A stretch of DNA of 64,000 nt from Ammoniphilus sp. YIM 78166 (lineage in GTDB: Bacteria > Bacillota > Bacilli > Aneurinibacillales > RAOX-1): positions 124,001-188,000 of the forward strand of contig NZ_SDLR01000001.1 in the NCBI RefSeq assembly GCF_004522215.1, in the 5' to 3' direction. Under the pieces are notes generated by a model. That model ran no database searches and was not told where the DNA came from. It saw only the letters and a program-made list of their open reading frames with translations. The position numbers were made by a program, and so were the translations under genes. Below, in pieces: positions 33,811-42,410 of this stretch. Each line of letters starts with the position of its first letter. The stretch's first letter is position 1.

Positions 33811-33915
33811 TTGCCGGTATCCATCTTAAAGTTGCTGGTTGACCCTTGGAAGTTGCCGGTGTAACCGTAAAAGTCGCCGGTACATGGGGCATTCTCGCTG
33901 GTAGCCTCAACAGGA
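33811..33915. repeat. Degenerate 21-bp tandem repeat, block 2
   Basis: Copies of TYGCYGGT start at 33811, 33832, 33853, 33874 and 33895, again exactly 21 bp apart. The heptapeptide frame has an in-frame TGA in the second copy, so this is not a working gene. It ends about 45 bp before the stop of the PucR-type gene. Confidence 0.75.
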
Positions 33916-33960
33916 GCTGCTTCTTCAGAATGATCCTCGATGTCTGGGGCAGTCGACCCG

Positions 33961-35577
33961 TTAAGTTTGCAATAAAGATCGGGCCATGAGAGCGATCCGC
34001 AGCTTTAGGACTTCGGTGGGATCTTTTAAGCTTTTTCCAAGGATCTCTTCACATTTATTCAGGCGGTAGGAAACGGTGTTTCGATGAATGTACAATTGTT
34101 TGGCAGTTTCGGTGATCAGGCAATGGTTCTCGAGATAGACAGCCAGCGTTTGAATCAGGTCTGCATCTTCTTTATCAGGTGAGTCTGCTAGTCCTTTCAG
34201 TGTATTGTCATAGAATTGCTTGAGATTTTTATGAGGGATCATTTGCAGCAGCTCTGTCAGCTCCTGCACCCGATAGGATTGGATGAAACGAGTTTTTTTC
34301 GATTGGTAACCAGATGCTAAAGCTTCCAAGGATTTCGCATAACACTGTGGAATGTGCATGAGCTGCTCGGCGTAATCGCCCACTCCAAACGAAAGGCTGA
34401 CTTCTAATTCCTCATAGAGGTTTTGTTGGATCCTTCGCAAATGATGATGCCAAGCCTGCTCTTCACTTTCTTGCAAGGGAGCGCCGAGAATTAATAGGAC
34501 AAAATGGGGTCCTTTGGTAAATAGAATATAGGGTTGCTTGATCCTCGTAAAAGCATCATCCAAATATTCATAGACCTGGTCCTTGAAAAGGCTAATGGCT
34601 TCCTCGCGATGAAGCAATTTTTTTCTGAAAATGACCGAGGTATCATCAATTTCAGCAACCATGCACTTGTAAGGCTGTTTTTTCAAAAGTCCATAGTGTT
34701 TCCCGCGATTCAAGATTTCATCTTCCGAGGAGATCTGTCCATCCAGAAAATCGGCAAAAAACTCATTTTTGATTCGTCTGGAGCTTTCCTCTAGGGCATA
34801 CTGCTTCATAAATTCGAAGCGGATCACGTTTGTTGCTTGTTCTGCAGCCAACATGGAGAACGGATCCGTCAGCGTGACGCCAAGGATGACTAAAAACCCT
34901 TTTCGTTGTTGGTAGGTTTCGAAAGGGAGAATGGTGAGAGGCTCTCGATTCCCTAACAAGGAGAGATAAGAGATTCGGTCCGTATGAATGGAGCCAAGCA
35001 GTTGGGCAAGCGGTCTATCTTGGGTAAGGCCAATCGGGGCGTTAGCATGGACCCGCCCTCGGTGGTCAAGCAGCAGTACGGGATACTGGATCAATCGGTT
35101 CAGGTGGTAGATGACGCCTTGCATCCCCTTTCCTTCCATCACAATTTGGGAAAAGGTTTGATGAATTTCTAATGCATAACGCAATTCATCCGTCCTTTTT
35201 TCTAGAATATAGCCTAAGATCTGGGAGGTGAGCTCACCTAAAGGAGAATCAAGTGGAATTTCGATGATAGGAAACGCTAGTTCATTAGCCAATTGGAGGA
35301 CGGAAAACGGAATTTCGGATATGAAGCGTTTGGTTTTAATCCCTAATCCGGCACATCCTTTTTCCGTCATTTGTTTCACCAGTTCGAGGAGGTGGTTAGG
35401 AGATTCTTTGATGGCAAATGCGGTGGTGAGTAATAATTCATTCGGCTTTAAGTAGTGAATAATATCGGGAGCGTCCATCATATTCACGCTTTCAACTCTT
35501 CTCGCTAGGCCGAGATGTCCTGCAGCGAGCTTAGCGTTTTTTAGAAGGGGCATTTGCATGACGTCCATCATTTTCAT
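33961..35577 (-). CDS. pucR: PucR-family transcriptional regulator
   Basis: Start ATG 35577-35575 is chosen because tgaggtga lies just upstream on the minus strand; 538 residues. N-terminal PucR domain (NAKLAAGHLGLARRVESVNMM; ELLLTTAFAIKESP), a middle CdaR GGDEF-like region, and a C-terminal helix-turn-helix (LAVYLENHCLITETAKQLYIHRNTVSYRLNKCEEILG). PucR of B. subtilis controls purine and allantoin degradation. This copy is transcribed away from an allantoin-type operon that starts at 35754, so it is its likely regulator. The effector (an allantoin-type ureide) is inferred. Confidence 0.85.
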   Translation of the reverse strand: MKMMDVMQMPLLKNAKLAAGHLGLARRVESVNMMDAPDIIHYLKPNELLLTTAFAIKESPNHLLELVKQMTEKGCAGLGIKTKRFISEIPFSVLQLANELAFPIIEIPLDSPLGELTSQILGYILEKRTDELRYALEIHQTFSQIVMEGKGMQGVIYHLNRLIQYPVLLLDHRGRVHANAPIGLTQDRPLAQLLGSIHTDRISYLSLLGNREPLTILPFETYQQRKGFLVILGVTLTDPFSMLAAEQATNVIRFEFMKQYALEESSRRIKNEFFADFLDGQISSEDEILNRGKHYGLLKKQPYKCMVAEIDDTSVIFRKKLLHREEAISLFKDQVYEYLDDAFTRIKQPYILFTKGPHFVLLILGAPLQESEEQAWHHHLRRIQQNLYEELEVSLSFGVGDYAEQLMHIPQCYAKSLEALASGYQSKKTRFIQSYRVQELTELLQMIPHKNLKQFYDNTLKGLADSPDKEDADLIQTLAVYLENHCLITETAKQLYIHRNTVSYRLNKCEEILGKSLKDPTEVLKLRIALMARSLLQT

Positions 35578-35753
35578 AGCAATCACCTCAATTGTCAATA
35601 TGTTATGTAAATTAACCTATACATTGTATATCATGCACATTCTGTTCGTAAAGTTTTATTCAAGGGATACAATGACTTATCTGAAAAGATTCAATACAAT
35701 AGACTTATCCGTTTTAGGTTAGAAAAATTAACATGAAAAGAGGAGGCGTGTGG

Positions 35754-37001
35754 ATGAAGATAACAGATCTGCAGAATAGAATCGAGGAAATGGTTCAGTG
35801 GTTAGCTCAATTCGGCGCTGATCCGGAAGGCGGGGTAACACGCCTATTATATACATCATCTTGGGTGGAGGCACAACGAGCGCTTGAGTTAAAAATGAAA
35901 GAGATGGGTCTAAAGACGTGTTATGACGAGGTAGGTAACTTGTACGGAAGGCTGTTATCCGACCAATCCGCAGAAGGCTCCATCCTTACCGGTTCACACG
36001 TGGATACGGTGAAATGCGGAGGGAAATATGACGGAGCCTATGGGATTCTTGCGGGGATGCTGGCTCTACAATATCTAAAGGAAACCTATGGAGCGCCGAG
36101 CCGATCTCTTGAAGTGGTCTCCTTGTGTGAAGAGGAAGGCAGTCGCTTCCCCCTTACCTTTTGGGGATCTTCGAACATTACGGGTACGGCGCCTGTGGAT
36201 AAATTAAACGAAGTAAAGGATAGCAGGGACATTCCTTTCATTACAGCCATGAAGGAAGCCGGCTTTGGGCTCGGCCACTATTGCTCCCCGCGCCGAGAAG
36301 ATGTGGTGTCCTTTATTGAGCTTCATATTGAGCAAGGCGCTATCTTGGAGCGAAACCAGATGCCGATTGGAATCGTGGAGCAGATTGTCGGGCAAAAACG
36401 ATATACGATTGAGTGTGTCGGAGAAGCGAACCATGCGGGAACGACGCCCATGGCCTGGAGAAAAGATGCGTTGCGGGGGGCTAGTGAGATGATCACCGCC
36501 ATCCTCGAAGCTGCGGATCGAGTGGGGGCTCCATTGGTAGCCACTGTGGGAAAGATGACTGTGGAGCCCAATGTCTCCAACGTCATCCCGAATCGCACGG
36601 TGTTTTCCTTAGATATCCGCCATCCTCATGCGAAGGTGCTGGATGCTTTCGGTGAGGAAGCGATTTCCCTATGCCATAGCATAGGGGAGGCTCGGGAGTT
36701 GCGAATGAAGGTGGAAAAACATCTGGATGCTCTTCCGGTAGAAATGGATCCAGATTTGCTTCGGCGCGTGGAAGGGATCTGCCAAGATCAGTCTCTTCCT
36801 TATACCATCATGCCGAGCGGAGCGGGGCATGATGCACAAATGATGGCACGACATTACCCCACGTCGCTCATCTTTGTCCCTAGCCATAAAGGGATAAGTC
36901 ACAACCCTGATGAATATACCTCAAAGGAGGATTTGGCAGCGGGTGTGAAGGTCTTGATTGAATTGCTATATCAGCTAGGCTACAAGAAGGAGACGGAGTA
37001 G
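35754..37001 (+). CDS. pucF: Allantoate amidohydrolase / Zn-dependent M20-type amidase
   Basis: Start ATG 35754 follows agaggagg by 8 nt; 415 residues. M20-family features: metal ligands in TGSHVDTVKCGGKYDGAYG (His, Asp), SLCEEEGSRFP (Glu pair), ELHIEQGAILE (His), and the final His in SHKGISHNPDEYT. The dimerisation domain begins at about 205 (ECVGEANHAGTTPM). The family includes allantoate amidohydrolase, N-carbamoyl-L-amino-acid hydrolase and ureidoglycine hydrolases; with PucR, a PucG-like aminotransferase and an allantoinase, allantoate amidohydrolase fits best. The next gene starts directly after its stop codon. Confidence 0.85.
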   Translation: MKITDLQNRIEEMVQWLAQFGADPEGGVTRLLYTSSWVEAQRALELKMKEMGLKTCYDEVGNLYGRLLSDQSAEGSILTGSHVDTVKCGGKYDGAYGILAGMLALQYLKETYGAPSRSLEVVSLCEEEGSRFPLTFWGSSNITGTAPVDKLNEVKDSRDIPFITAMKEAGFGLGHYCSPRREDVVSFIELHIEQGAILERNQMPIGIVEQIVGQKRYTIECVGEANHAGTTPMAWRKDALRGASEMITAILEAADRVGAPLVATVGKMTVEPNVSNVIPNRTVFSLDIRHPHAKVLDAFGEEAISLCHSIGEARELRMKVEKHLDALPVEMDPDLLRRVEGICQDQSLPYTIMPSGAGHDAQMMARHYPTSLIFVPSHKGISHNPDEYTSKEDLAAGVKVLIELLYQLGYKKETE

Positions 37002-38219
37002 ATGAAATATAGAGACTTGAATCCCTCAACCCGAACCATTATGACGCCTGGTCCAGTAGAAGCTGAACCTCGGGTGTTGCGGGCGATGGCGACCCCGATA
37101 CTGGGTCAGTTTGATCCTGAGTTTACGTATATTATGAATGAAACGATGGAGATGATTCGGGACTTGTTTCAAACTCAAAACCACTGGGCGTTTCCGATCG
37201 ATGGAACCTCTCGAGCAGGGCTAGAGGCGGTATTAGGCAGTATGATTGAACCAGGAGACTCGGTCTTCATTCCGATTTATGGTCGTTTCGGGCATCTGCT
37301 TACGGAAATTGCAGTACGTTATGGGGCGGAAGTTTACAATATCGAAACCGATTGGGGCACCGTATTTGATCCGCAAGACGTTATCCGGGAAATTGATCGT
37401 GTGCGACCGAAAATTGTGGCCATGGTGCATGGGGAAACTTCAACAGGATGTATGCAGCCTCTCAAGGCGATCGGCAGGGCTTGCCGAGAACGTGATATTC
37501 TGTTCGTTGTGGACGCTGTAGCTACGGTTGGCGGTGTAGAGGTAAAAGCGGATGAATGGATGATTGACGCAGTCATCGGCGGAACGCAGAAATGCTTGTC
37601 TGTGCCCTCAGGCATGGCGCCGATTACGTTTAATTCCCGGGTGGAAAAGCTGCTTCTGCAACGGAAAAAGATTGAACAAGGCTTGGTGGAGCACGGCGCA
37701 AAAAGAGTGGAGCAGACTCGCATGATCCGAAGTAACTACTTTGATTTAAGCCAGCTGATGGATTATTGGGGTCCAGCACAGTTAAATCACCATACGGAAG
37801 CGACTTCCATGCTTTACGCCTTGAGGGAAGGCTTGCGCATTGTATTAGAAGAGGGATTAAGTCAACGTTTTGAGAGACATCAGTTAAACGCGACCGCTCT
37901 CGTCAAAGGAATTCAAGCGATGGGCCTCACATTGTACGGAAATCCAGCTTGTAAACTACCTGTGGTCACTTGCATATCCGTTCCAGAGGGCATCGACGGT
38001 GAATCGGTCCGTTCGATGCTACTAAATGACTTTGATATTGAAATTGCGAGTTCTTTTGGGCCTTTAAAAGGGAAAATCTGGCGTATCGGCACCATGGGAT
38101 ACAGCTGCCGGAAGAAAAATGTTCTCCATGTCCTTGGCGCGCTGGAAGCCGTTCTTTTGCGCCATGGGGCGGAGATTGAGGTAGGAAAGGCTGTGCAAGC
38201 GGCGCTGGATGTTTATTAG
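37002..38219 (+). CDS. pucG: PucG-type (S)-ureidoglycine-glyoxylate aminotransferase
   Basis: A 405-residue class V PLP enzyme beginning RTIMTPGPVEAEPRVLRAM, the family start. The PLP Lys is in GGTQKCLSVPSGM near residue 195; IDGTSRAGLEAVLGSM near 68 binds the phosphate. B. subtilis PucG is the closest known function: transfer of the amino group of ureidoglycine to glyoxylate, giving glycine and oxalurate. Serine- or alanine-glyoxylate aminotransferases are the alternatives, but zero spacing with the allantoate amidohydrolase gene favours PucG. Confidence 0.85.
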   Translation: MKYRDLNPSTRTIMTPGPVEAEPRVLRAMATPILGQFDPEFTYIMNETMEMIRDLFQTQNHWAFPIDGTSRAGLEAVLGSMIEPGDSVFIPIYGRFGHLLTEIAVRYGAEVYNIETDWGTVFDPQDVIREIDRVRPKIVAMVHGETSTGCMQPLKAIGRACRERDILFVVDAVATVGGVEVKADEWMIDAVIGGTQKCLSVPSGMAPITFNSRVEKLLLQRKKIEQGLVEHGAKRVEQTRMIRSNYFDLSQLMDYWGPAQLNHHTEATSMLYALREGLRIVLEEGLSQRFERHQLNATALVKGIQAMGLTLYGNPACKLPVVTCISVPEGIDGESVRSMLLNDFDIEIASSFGPLKGKIWRIGTMGYSCRKKNVLHVLGALEAVLLRHGAEIEVGKAVQAALDVY

Positions 38220-38281
38220 GCTTGCGCTTCGCTATCGGAGAAGGATCATAAAGTTTTCTAGTTGCTAGAAGGGAGAAAAAG

Positions 38282-38869
38282 ATGGGGAATTCATATAAAG
38301 AACTGATCGTAGCAATGGTTCGCACCGGAATTTTGGGATTTGGCGGCGGGCCTTCTGTAATACCGTTGATCCGATACGAGGCGGTCGCTCGCTACAAGTG
38401 GATGGAGGACGAAGAATTCGGGGAGATTCTAGCCATTGCCAATGCCTTGCCAGGTCCGATTGCTACGAAAATGGCCGCTTATTTGGGCTATAAGCAAAAA
38501 GGCACCATGGGGGCCGTGATAGCTGTACTGGGTCATATCTTGCCTTCTAGCGTCGTGATGGTGGCGCTGTTAACTCTAGCGAATGTTCTCAGTTATTCAA
38601 CGGTCGTAACAGGGATGATTGCGGCAGTCATGCCGGTCATTGCCGTAATGCTCGGTCAGATGGCCTATGAGTTTGCGGAAAAAGCAGTAAAAGGGTTAGG
38701 GATACTGGTGGGAGGACTTCTATTCGTTTTGTCCTTTCTTTTGCTTCAAGTGGTTACCCTTCATCCGGCTATTGTCATTATCATTTTTCTTGCCTATGGA
38801 GCGTTCCATTTTAGATTGAAGCACAAGCTTGAGGAAAGAAGGGAGAAAGGAAAGGGGATGTCAGCATGA
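38282..38869 (+). CDS. CHR-family transporter subunit in the ureide cluster, first of pair
   Basis: A 195-residue short ChrA-type protein with FGGGPSVIPLIRYEAVARYKW near the N-terminus (GGGP rather than the GGGY of the pair at 27.5 kb) and NALPGPIATKMAAYLGYKQKG near 58-78. Six or so spans. It overlaps its partner by 4 nt. Placement between the aminotransferase and allantoinase genes suggests a role in moving an anion of ureide breakdown; chromate resistance is not supported by context. Confidence 0.87.
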   Translation: MGNSYKELIVAMVRTGILGFGGGPSVIPLIRYEAVARYKWMEDEEFGEILAIANALPGPIATKMAAYLGYKQKGTMGAVIAVLGHILPSSVVMVALLTLANVLSYSTVVTGMIAAVMPVIAVMLGQMAYEFAEKAVKGLGILVGGLLFVLSFLLLQVVTLHPAIVIIIFLAYGAFHFRLKHKLEERREKGKGMSA

Positions 38870-39408
38870 TCATAGGGCTCAGTTTATTTCTCGGATTCTT
38901 TCTGGCTAATGTATTTGGATACGGCGGGGGCCCGGCTTCCATTCCGTTAATGTATGAAGAAATTGTGAATCGGTACCATTGGCTGGACAACGCCCAATTC
39001 TCCAATATGCTGGCCGTTGGAAATGCGCTGCCCGGACCGATTGCCACCAAGATTGCAGCTTATGTAGGCTTTGAAGTGCTAGGTTGGTTGGGCTTCGTTA
39101 TAGCCCTAGTTGCTACGGTTGTACCTTCAGCGCTGGCTTTGATTTTACTGTTAAAGGTCATTTCGCGACACCGGCAATCTCCTGTTGTCAAGGGAATGAC
39201 GTTACTGGTTCAACCTGTCATTGCCGTCATGATGTTGATCTTAACCTGGCAATTTGCTGGGGACGCTATCGCTTCCATGGGATTATGGCAATCCCTTGGG
39301 ATCGCGCTTTTGGCTTTTCTAGCTTTAACCAAGTGGAAGGTTCATCCGGCTTTTGTCATTGTTGCCGCCTTCGCCTACGGAGGTTTGATTTTTCCATTGA
39401 TCAATTAG
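38866..39408 (+). CDS. CHR-family transporter subunit in the ureide cluster, second of pair
   Basis: A 180-residue partner with VFGYGGGPASIPLMYEEIV and NALPGPIATKIAAYVGFEVLG. Both members keep the GGGP and LPGPIATK signatures. ATGA overlap with the first subunit; the allantoinase gene follows by 27 nt. Confidence 0.87.
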   Translation: MIIGLSLFLGFFLANVFGYGGGPASIPLMYEEIVNRYHWLDNAQFSNMLAVGNALPGPIATKIAAYVGFEVLGWLGFVIALVATVVPSALALILLLKVISRHRQSPVVKGMTLLVQPVIAVMMLILTWQFAGDAIASMGLWQSLGIALLAFLALTKWKVHPAFVIVAAFAYGGLIFPLIN

Positions 39409-39435
39409 AAGAAAATCCATGTTGGAGGTGATCGT

Positions 39436-40779
39436 ATGAAGGATTTGGACTTAGTCATTAAAGGAGGCCTTGTCGTTCTAGAGGGGGATGTGAAGCTCGT
39501 AGATATTGGGATCCGCAACGGGGTCATTGTTGATTTGGGTGAGCGTATCGATGGGGAGAACATCTTGGATGCCTCAGGTCTGACCATTATGCCGGGCATG
39601 ATCGATATTCACGTTCACTTTAATGAGCCGAATCGCGAGGACTGGGAAGGCTTTGTGCATGGATCTCGCATGATGGCAGCCGGTGGCATTACAACCTATT
39701 TCGACATGCCGCTCAATGGTAATCCTCCGACCATCACGGTGACTAACTTGATTGAAAAGCAGGCCTTAGCGGATGGCCATTCCTATGTCGATTATGGTTT
39801 ATGGGGCGGGCTTGTTCCAGGAAATGAAGAAGAGTTGGCTGGATTGACAGAACAAGGAGTAATTGGCTTTAAAGCCTTTATGTCCTCAGCTGGAACGGAG
39901 TTTGGGAGAGCGGATGAAAGGACGCTTTATCGAGGAATGAAGCAGATTGCCCAATTGAATAAGATCCTGGCCTTACATGCGGAGAGTGAATCAATCATTC
40001 AGGAATGGACGGAAGAAAAGCTTGCGAAAGGACAGGTAACGGTCCGAGACTACGTAGAATCTCGTCCGCCGTTGGCTGAAATGGAAGCTGTTCAACGGGC
40101 CTTGATATATGCAGAAGAAACGGGTTGTCCTCTTCACTTTGTGCATATTAGCCACCCGAAGTCAGTGGAACTCATTGAACGGGCGAGACAAAGAGGGGTA
40201 AATGTAACGCTAGAAACATGCCCTCACTATTTACTCTATACGAATGAGGACTTTGAACGCATCGGTCCCTCGGCCAAGTGCGCTCCACCGCTTCGGGACA
40301 AACAAGCTCAAGAAGGGTTATGGGAGAAGCTTGTTGCTGGGAAGATTGATATGATTTCTTCGGATCATTCTCCGTGCCCGGCATCAATGAAATTCAACGG
40401 AGACAACATGTTTCAGGCTTGGGGAGGGATCCTGGGAGGCCAGTTTTCCCTTGAGGCGATCGTTACCGAGGCGCATGTGAATCGGAAAATTTCCTTGCCG
40501 CAGATCTCCAAATGGTTATCCACGAATCCGGCCATTCGATTTGGCTTGTATCCTCGCAAGGGAGGGATTGCGCCAGGTTTTGACGCGGATCTCGCTCTAC
40601 TCGACCTGAACCACGAGCGGCAGGTGCAAACCGAGGAGCTGTTATCCAAACACCCACACAGCCTGTATGTGGGACATCATCTGAAATGCGCGGTTCAAAC
40701 CACGCTATCACGCGGTAAGGTGGTATACGACCGTCAGTCGGGAGTGCAAGGAGAATGCGGGGGAAAGTGGTTACGTTAA
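39436..40779 (+). CDS. pucH: Allantoinase (cyclic amidohydrolase)
   Basis: A 447-residue amidohydrolase. Metal-binding His pair in MIDIHVHFNEPNREDWEGF near residues 55-73, carbamylated-type Lys in GVIGFKAFMSSAG near 140-152, His in LALHAESES and LHFVHISHPKS, Asp in ISSDHSPCP. Allantoinases and dihydropyrimidinases share this fold; the GFKAFMSSAGTEFGR segment and the neighbouring genes favour allantoinase (allantoin to allantoate). Ribosome site ttggaggtg. Last gene of the ureide operon; no allantoin permease gene is seen in the window. Confidence 0.88.
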   Translation: MKDLDLVIKGGLVVLEGDVKLVDIGIRNGVIVDLGERIDGENILDASGLTIMPGMIDIHVHFNEPNREDWEGFVHGSRMMAAGGITTYFDMPLNGNPPTITVTNLIEKQALADGHSYVDYGLWGGLVPGNEEELAGLTEQGVIGFKAFMSSAGTEFGRADERTLYRGMKQIAQLNKILALHAESESIIQEWTEEKLAKGQVTVRDYVESRPPLAEMEAVQRALIYAEETGCPLHFVHISHPKSVELIERARQRGVNVTLETCPHYLLYTNEDFERIGPSAKCAPPLRDKQAQEGLWEKLVAGKIDMISSDHSPCPASMKFNGDNMFQAWGGILGGQFSLEAIVTEAHVNRKISLPQISKWLSTNPAIRFGLYPRKGGIAPGFDADLALLDLNHERQVQTEELLSKHPHSLYVGHHLKCAVQTTLSRGKVVYDRQSGVQGECGGKWLR

Positions 40780-40869
40780 ACCGGACCAAAACGATGGTGA
40801 TTTAGGAGTCGTAGATCTAGGAGGATTCCCTTCTATTTCTGCGGCTTTTTTATTCGAAGCACTACGAAT

Positions 40870-40966
40870 GTAGCATATTGATGCAACAATTGATGGCAGA
40901 TACTACATTTATAGTTATTCATCCTGTGTCTTTTAGCGGTGTTTTCAATTGGTACAATATTTGCAT
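40870..40966 (+). promoter_or_regulatory. Sigma-54 promoter and upstream sites for the LarA-like gene
   Basis: TTGGTACAATATTTGCAT at 40949-40966 has the -24 GG and -12 GC dinucleotides at the spacing of sigma-54 promoters. Upstream, GTAGCA (40870-40875) and TGCAACAA (40882-40889) form an inverted pair like the activator sites before garD at 44.04-44.09 kb. Start of transcription would be near 40976, about 50 nt before ATG 41028. Confidence 0.6.
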
Positions 40967-41027
40967 ATCTAGAAGAAAATGAAGAAGTTGGACAAGTTTT
41001 GATTCAGGCGATGGTATGGAGGATGAA

Positions 41028-42290
41028 ATGGAGAAATTGTTTAAAGGTATAAATATTCCTAGAATGATTAAAATCAGACAGCGATTTGCAAGAGAAGCGC
41101 TCGCAGACATATCTAGAGCCATTAGGCAAGAACTCGACAGAGAAGAAATTATGGGAAGGATTAAACGTAATGATCGTGTTGCTATAGCAGTAGGCAGCAG
41201 GGGGATCGCCAACATGCCACAGATTGTAAAAGAAATTATGATGGCGATCAAAGAGCGAGGCGCCCACCCTTTTATCGTGCCAACAATGGGGAGTCATGGA
41301 GGAGCAACGGGTGAAGGACAGACAGAAGTGCTTGCGGAGCTTGGGATAACCGAAGAATCCACGGGTGCTCCTATTATTTCTAGTATGGAGGTGGTCCAGA
41401 TTGGGGTTTCCGAGAACGGACTCCCTGTCCATATGGATAAAAATGCGTATACGGAAGCGGATGCGATTATTGTTACGGGGCGGATTAAGCCTCACACCTC
41501 TTTTAGGGCTCCCTATGAAAGCGGATTGGCCAAAATGATAGCTGTCGGGCTAGGTAAGCAAGTCGGGGCTGAAATCATCCATGCGGCAGGCGTGGAGAAT
41601 ATACCATTTAGAGTCGAGGAAATCGCAAGAGTGGCGATAGAGAAATCAAAGATCGCTTTTGCAGTAGGAATGATAGAAAACGCCTATGATGAAACCTTAA
41701 AAATCGTGGCCATACCCAGGGAGAGAATTATGGAAGAAGAACCTGGTCTGCTAGATGAAGCAAAGCTACTCATGCCAAGTATTAGGTTTGATAAATGCGA
41801 TGTGCTTATTGTGGATGAGATGGGGAAGAACATTTCAGGCAGCGGGATGGATCCGAATATCATTAGAAGGAATTACTCCGGGTCCCTCACGTACCATCCG
41901 CTAGCCCAACGAATAGCTGTTTTAGACCTTACGAGAGAATCGCATGGCAATGCTAACGGGATGACCAATGCTGACACCTGCTCAAGAAGATTTTTTGATA
42001 AAATTCAATTTGAGTCCACGTATCCGAATCCTTTGACGAATAGGCTTGCCCAGAGCGTAAAGATACCTATGGTCATGGAAAACGACAGTTTGGCTATCCG
42101 AGCAGCCATGAAAACCTGTTTTGACGTAGATTATAGCCAAATGAGAATCATTCGGATCAAAAATACGCTGGAGCTTGAGCACATGCTCATTTCGGAATGC
42201 TTGCTTGAGGAAGCTAAGGCAAATCCCAATATCGAAATCCTAGGTGATCCGGAGTATATGAGGTTTAACGAAGACGGAAATTTATTTTAA
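41028..42290 (+). CDS. LarA-like nickel-dependent racemase/epimerase-family protein
   Basis: ATG 41028 has ggagg 5 nt upstream; ATG 41016 is the alternative. 420 residues, lactate-racemase-like (LarA/DUF2088) N-terminal domain: IAVGSRGIANMPQIV near 50, TMGSHGGATGEGQ near 85-97, and GRIKPHTSFRAPYESGLAKMIAVGLGK near 148-175, where His and Lys match positions that hold the nickel-pincer cofactor in LarA. The superfamily racemises or epimerises 2-hydroxyacids; one branch acts on gluconate. Shared sigma-54-type control with garD suggests a C2 epimerase for an aldaric or sugar acid (inference). No cofactor-making larB/C/E genes are in the window. Confidence 0.75.
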   Translation: MEKLFKGINIPRMIKIRQRFAREALADISRAIRQELDREEIMGRIKRNDRVAIAVGSRGIANMPQIVKEIMMAIKERGAHPFIVPTMGSHGGATGEGQTEVLAELGITEESTGAPIISSMEVVQIGVSENGLPVHMDKNAYTEADAIIVTGRIKPHTSFRAPYESGLAKMIAVGLGKQVGAEIIHAAGVENIPFRVEEIARVAIEKSKIAFAVGMIENAYDETLKIVAIPRERIMEEEPGLLDEAKLLMPSIRFDKCDVLIVDEMGKNISGSGMDPNIIRRNYSGSLTYHPLAQRIAVLDLTRESHGNANGMTNADTCSRRFFDKIQFESTYPNPLTNRLAQSVKIPMVMENDSLAIRAAMKTCFDVDYSQMRIIRIKNTLELEHMLISECLLEEAKANPNIEILGDPEYMRFNEDGNLF

Positions 42291-42410
42291 GATATGGAGC
42301 TGGAAATGAGCAGTTGCGTTTAGGCAGCTGCTCGTTTTTTCGGTAACGACTTGAAAGAAAAAAACACTAGGATCTGCCATTTTTGCAGTTCCTAGTGGTC
42401 TTCTTTGTCT

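Noticed and set aside
33611..33915. CRISPR array
   Set aside because: The repeat core is about nine bases with a 21-bp period; there are no long exact repeats with unique spacers and no cas genes.
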